A stretch of DNA of 64,000 bases from an uncultured Clostridia bacterium. GTDB lineage: Bacteria > Bacillota > Clostridia > TANB77 > CAG-508. The stretch spans positions 124,001-188,000 of the forward strand of contig CAKOVX010000001.1 in the NCBI GenBank assembly GCA_934122155.1. Direction: 5' to 3'. Shown piece by piece: positions 61,990-64,000 of the stretch. The notes beneath the pieces were generated by a model. That model did no database searches. It saw only the letters and a list, made by a program, of their open reading frames with translations, and was not told the origin of the DNA. A program made the position numbers and the translations under genes. Numbering within the stretch: the first letter of the stretch is position 1; the number at the start of each line of letters is the position of its first letter.

Positions 61990-62760
61990 ATGATTAATTG
62001 GAAAATTTTAAATAATGAAGTTTATTTGTATGATGGGACTTTCAACGGTCTTCTTAGTATTGCTTTTTATTGCTATGTTAACAGGTCCATTCCTTATAAA
62101 ATAGCTACTGAAGCAAATTATATGTCTAATTTATTAGAAAGCATTAAGTTTATGCCTACAAACGAAGTTAATTCTGAACGTATTTTTAATGGAATGTATA
62201 GAGTAGCTGGTAGAGAGGCTGTATATGACTGTTATAACGCTTTTTTGTCTGGAAATATTAATAAAGAAATGCCAATATTAAAATACATTCTAAATAGTTT
62301 TGAAATTGATTCTAATATTTGTAATATGCTTTCAATAGATTATGTTTTAGAGGTTGTAAAGTTACGCAAAAATGTGCTTATGGAAGCTCATAAATTTGAT
62401 GGGTTAGTTCGCTTGCAAGAAATTGGTAATAACATTTGGTATGCTTCTGTTCATCCTGATAATAATATAATTGAAAAAGTAGGGCAATTTTTAAAAAGAA
62501 GGTTTCCTATGCAAAATATAATTTTGCATGATAAAAATAGAAACTTAGCATTTATGTATAGTGTATTAAAACCTAACAGCTATGAAATAATTGAGGTGCC
62601 TACCAATATACAGTTTTCTGCTTTTTCAGAAGATGAAGTCAGATTTCAGTCTTTATGGAAAACATTTTTTAAAAGTGTTGCAATTAAGGAAAGAACAAAT
62701 TCTAAATTACAAATGCATTTTATGCCTAAAAAATATTGGCAAGACTTAATTGAGGTTTAG
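61990..62760 (+). CDS. Partner of the radical SAM protein, DNA-metabolism family (TIGR03915 type)
   Basis: 256 aa. The pattern YDGTFNGLLSIAFYCYVN at the start, RVAGREAVYDCYNAFLSGN, EAHKFDGLVRLQEIGNNIWY and a C-terminal WKTFFKSVAIKERTNSKLQM matches the SAM-linked protein that always follows the radical SAM gene; some homologues are fused to uracil-DNA glycosylase. It starts 14 bp after its partner with AAAGGAG. Likely DNA repair or modification, unproven. Confidence 0.85.
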   Translation: MINWKILNNEVYLYDGTFNGLLSIAFYCYVNRSIPYKIATEANYMSNLLESIKFMPTNEVNSERIFNGMYRVAGREAVYDCYNAFLSGNINKEMPILKYILNSFEIDSNICNMLSIDYVLEVVKLRKNVLMEAHKFDGLVRLQEIGNNIWYASVHPDNNIIEKVGQFLKRRFPMQNIILHDKNRNLAFMYSVLKPNSYEIIEVPTNIQFSAFSEDEVRFQSLWKTFFKSVAIKERTNSKLQMHFMPKKYWQDLIEV

Positions 62761-62764
62761 CAAA

Positions 62765-62788
62765 AGAGCATACAAAATTGTATGCTCT
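62765..62788. terminator. Bidirectional terminator between the radical SAM pair and thrS
   Basis: AGAGCATACAA and TTGTATGCTCT, 11-bp perfect stem, 2-nt loop, T-rich right flank. Confidence 0.85.
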
Positions 62789-62795
62789 CTTAGTT

Positions 62796-64000
62796 TTATT
62801 TATATTCTTCTACTTCTTTTTTTATTTTTGATATGAATTCATCTAGTGCTATTGCTCCAATGTCTCCATCTGTTCTTGAACGTACACCAACTGCACCTGT
62901 TTCTATTTCTTTATCTCCTATAATTAGCATGTATGGAATTTTTTGAAGTTGTGCTTCTCTAATTTTGTATCCTATTTTTTCTTGTCTTTCATCAATTTCA
63001 GCACGAATTCCATTTTCATCTAATTTTTCTAGAACTTTTTCTGCATATTCTTTATGACTATCTGCTATTGGTAATATTTTTACTTGTACTGGAGAAAGCC
63101 ATGTTGGGAATGCTCCAGCATAATGTTCTGTTAATATACCAATAAATCTTTCAAATGATCCAAATAGTGCTCTATGTATCATTATTGGAGTTTTCTTTTC
63201 TCCTTCAGAGTCAATGTATGATAAATTGAAACGAAGTGGTAGTTGGAAGTCTACTTGTACTGTTCCCATTTGCCATTCTCTTCCTAAGCAGTCTTTCATT
63301 TTTATATCAATTTTTGGACCATAGAAGGCTCCATCTCCTTCATTTATACGGTAATTATCTTTTCCACAAATTTCATCTAACACATCTCTTAGGTCATCTT
63401 CAGCTTTATTCCATAGGCTTAATTCTCCCATATAATCGTCTGGTCTTGTTGATAAAGTTAAAATAAAGTCTAGTCCAAAAATGTTGTATAATTTTTTAGC
63501 AATTTCTAATATATTTTTTATTTCATCTTTAATTTGTGATTCCATAACATAGTTATGTGAGTCATCTTGTCTAAACATTCTTACTCTAAATAGTCCATTT
63601 AGTTGTCCTGATTTTTCATTACGGTGTATAACATCTATATCACTAAATCTTAGCGGTAACTCTTTATAGCTTCTTAATTTGCTTTGATAAATTTTAATAG
63701 AGTTAGGGCAGTTCATTGGTTTTAGAGCTTGCTCATTACCATCAGCATCTGTTAATACAAACATGTCTTCTTTATAGTGGTCCCAATGTCCAGAAGTTTT
63801 CCATAGGCTACTACTATTTAGTTGTGGACCTGAGAATTCTTGATATCCTCTTTTTTTATGTTCTTTTCTCCAAAGGTCAATTAGTACATTCATCATTGTG
63901 AAGCCCTTAGGTAACCAATATGCCATACCAGGAGCAGTTTCATCAAAGAAAAATAGGTCTAATTCTTTTCCTAGTTTACGGTGATCTCTTTTTTTAGCTT
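62796..64000 (-). CDS. thrS: Threonyl-tRNA synthetase, 5' part outside the window
   Basis: The frame stays open to the right edge (HRKLGKELDLFFFDETAPGM), so only the catalytic and anticodon-binding domains are here. Class II motif 2 is in FRVRMFRQDDSHNYVMESQI, motif 3 in MIHRALFGSFERFIGILTEH, and the C-terminal anticodon domain contains SPVQVKILPIADSHKEYAEK and EKIGYKIREAQLQKIPYMLI. Charges tRNA-Thr. The N-terminal TGS and editing domains lie beyond. Confidence 0.97.
   Translation of the reverse strand, partial: AKKRDHRKLGKELDLFFFDETAPGMAYWLPKGFTMMNVLIDLWRKEHKKRGYQEFSGPQLNSSSLWKTSGHWDHYKEDMFVLTDADGNEQALKPMNCPNSIKIYQSKLRSYKELPLRFSDIDVIHRNEKSGQLNGLFRVRMFRQDDSHNYVMESQIKDEIKNILEIAKKLYNIFGLDFILTLSTRPDDYMGELSLWNKAEDDLRDVLDEICGKDNYRINEGDGAFYGPKIDIKMKDCLGREWQMGTVQVDFQLPLRFNLSYIDSEGEKKTPIMIHRALFGSFERFIGILTEHYAGAFPTWLSPVQVKILPIADSHKEYAEKVLEKLDENGIRAEIDERQEKIGYKIREAQLQKIPYMLIIGDKEIETGAVGVRSRTDGDIGAIALDEFISKIKKEVEEYK

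Overview
The window is low-GC DNA (roughly 30% by eye) from a spore-forming member of the Bacillota, most likely an uncultivated gut-type Clostridia. The basis is fhs, sleB, the asp23/amaP/DUF2273 set, yqeG, split transketolase genes, Firmicutes-type tmRNA and strong AGGAGG ribosome sites. UGA is used as stop and UGG as Trp, and the single tRNA-Trp has a CCA anticodon. No species name can be given.

Layout. (1) 1-12.9 kb, minus strand: surface polysaccharide and protein glycosylation genes (C5-epimerase-like, GT4, GT2, initiating sugar transferase, DegT aminotransferase, 4,6-dehydratase, galE) mixed with cmk, a P-loop/Asp23 fusion, two GT39-type genes (one deleted to a stub) and a processive GT2. 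(2) 13-20.6 kb: pnp, rpsO, a secreted beta-propeller protein, a CYTH protein, a GreA-like factor and a decayed patch with gene remnants. (3) 20.67-28.43 kb: an apparently complete filamentous prophage (inovirus) inserted in the 3' half of tRNA-Phe. It has 46-bp direct repeats, a repressor with three operators, a candidate ssDNA-binding protein, an origin-like hairpin region, a pVIII-like coat protein, a pIII-like protein, a pVI-like protein, a Zot ATPase, a Rep and a tyrosine integrase. (4) 28.4-41.8 kb: tRNA-Phe/Asp/Val, ctpA, two M23 coiled-coil hydrolases next to ftsEX, two transketolase halves separated by a palindromic element, upp, uraA, galM-like and recG. (5) 41.9-54 kb: tmRNA, tRNA-Trp, gtrA, an M23 peptidase, efp, pepP, prepilin peptidase, yqeG, sleB, fhs, xseAB, nusB and the Asp23 cluster. 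(6) 54-60 kb: three secreted proteins with type IV prepilin N-termini, one with a beta-helix body and two tandem paralogues with FGE/C-lectin-like C-termini that look like diversity-generating retroelement targets. (7) 60-64 kb: a 5'-nucleotidase, a radical SAM DNA-modification/repair-like pair, and thrS (cut by the edge).

Most striking observation. Four genes are broken seven times, each time by one extra base, and at all seven sites the zero-frame codon is CGG. Skipping the C (NNN-C-GGN) restores the expected protein with a glycine. One M23 peptidase gene (42987-43587) has four such sites. Reading every other gene by eye I found no ordinary in-frame CGG codon except one at the very end of a decayed-looking gene (19446-19448). 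Out-of-frame CGG trinucleotides are common and harmless. A sequencing artefact would not know the reading frame. The simplest reading is that CGG is unassigned or starved in this organism and the ribosome moves +1 there, decoding CGGN as Gly. This is inference from sequence and needs a genome-wide count and proteomics.
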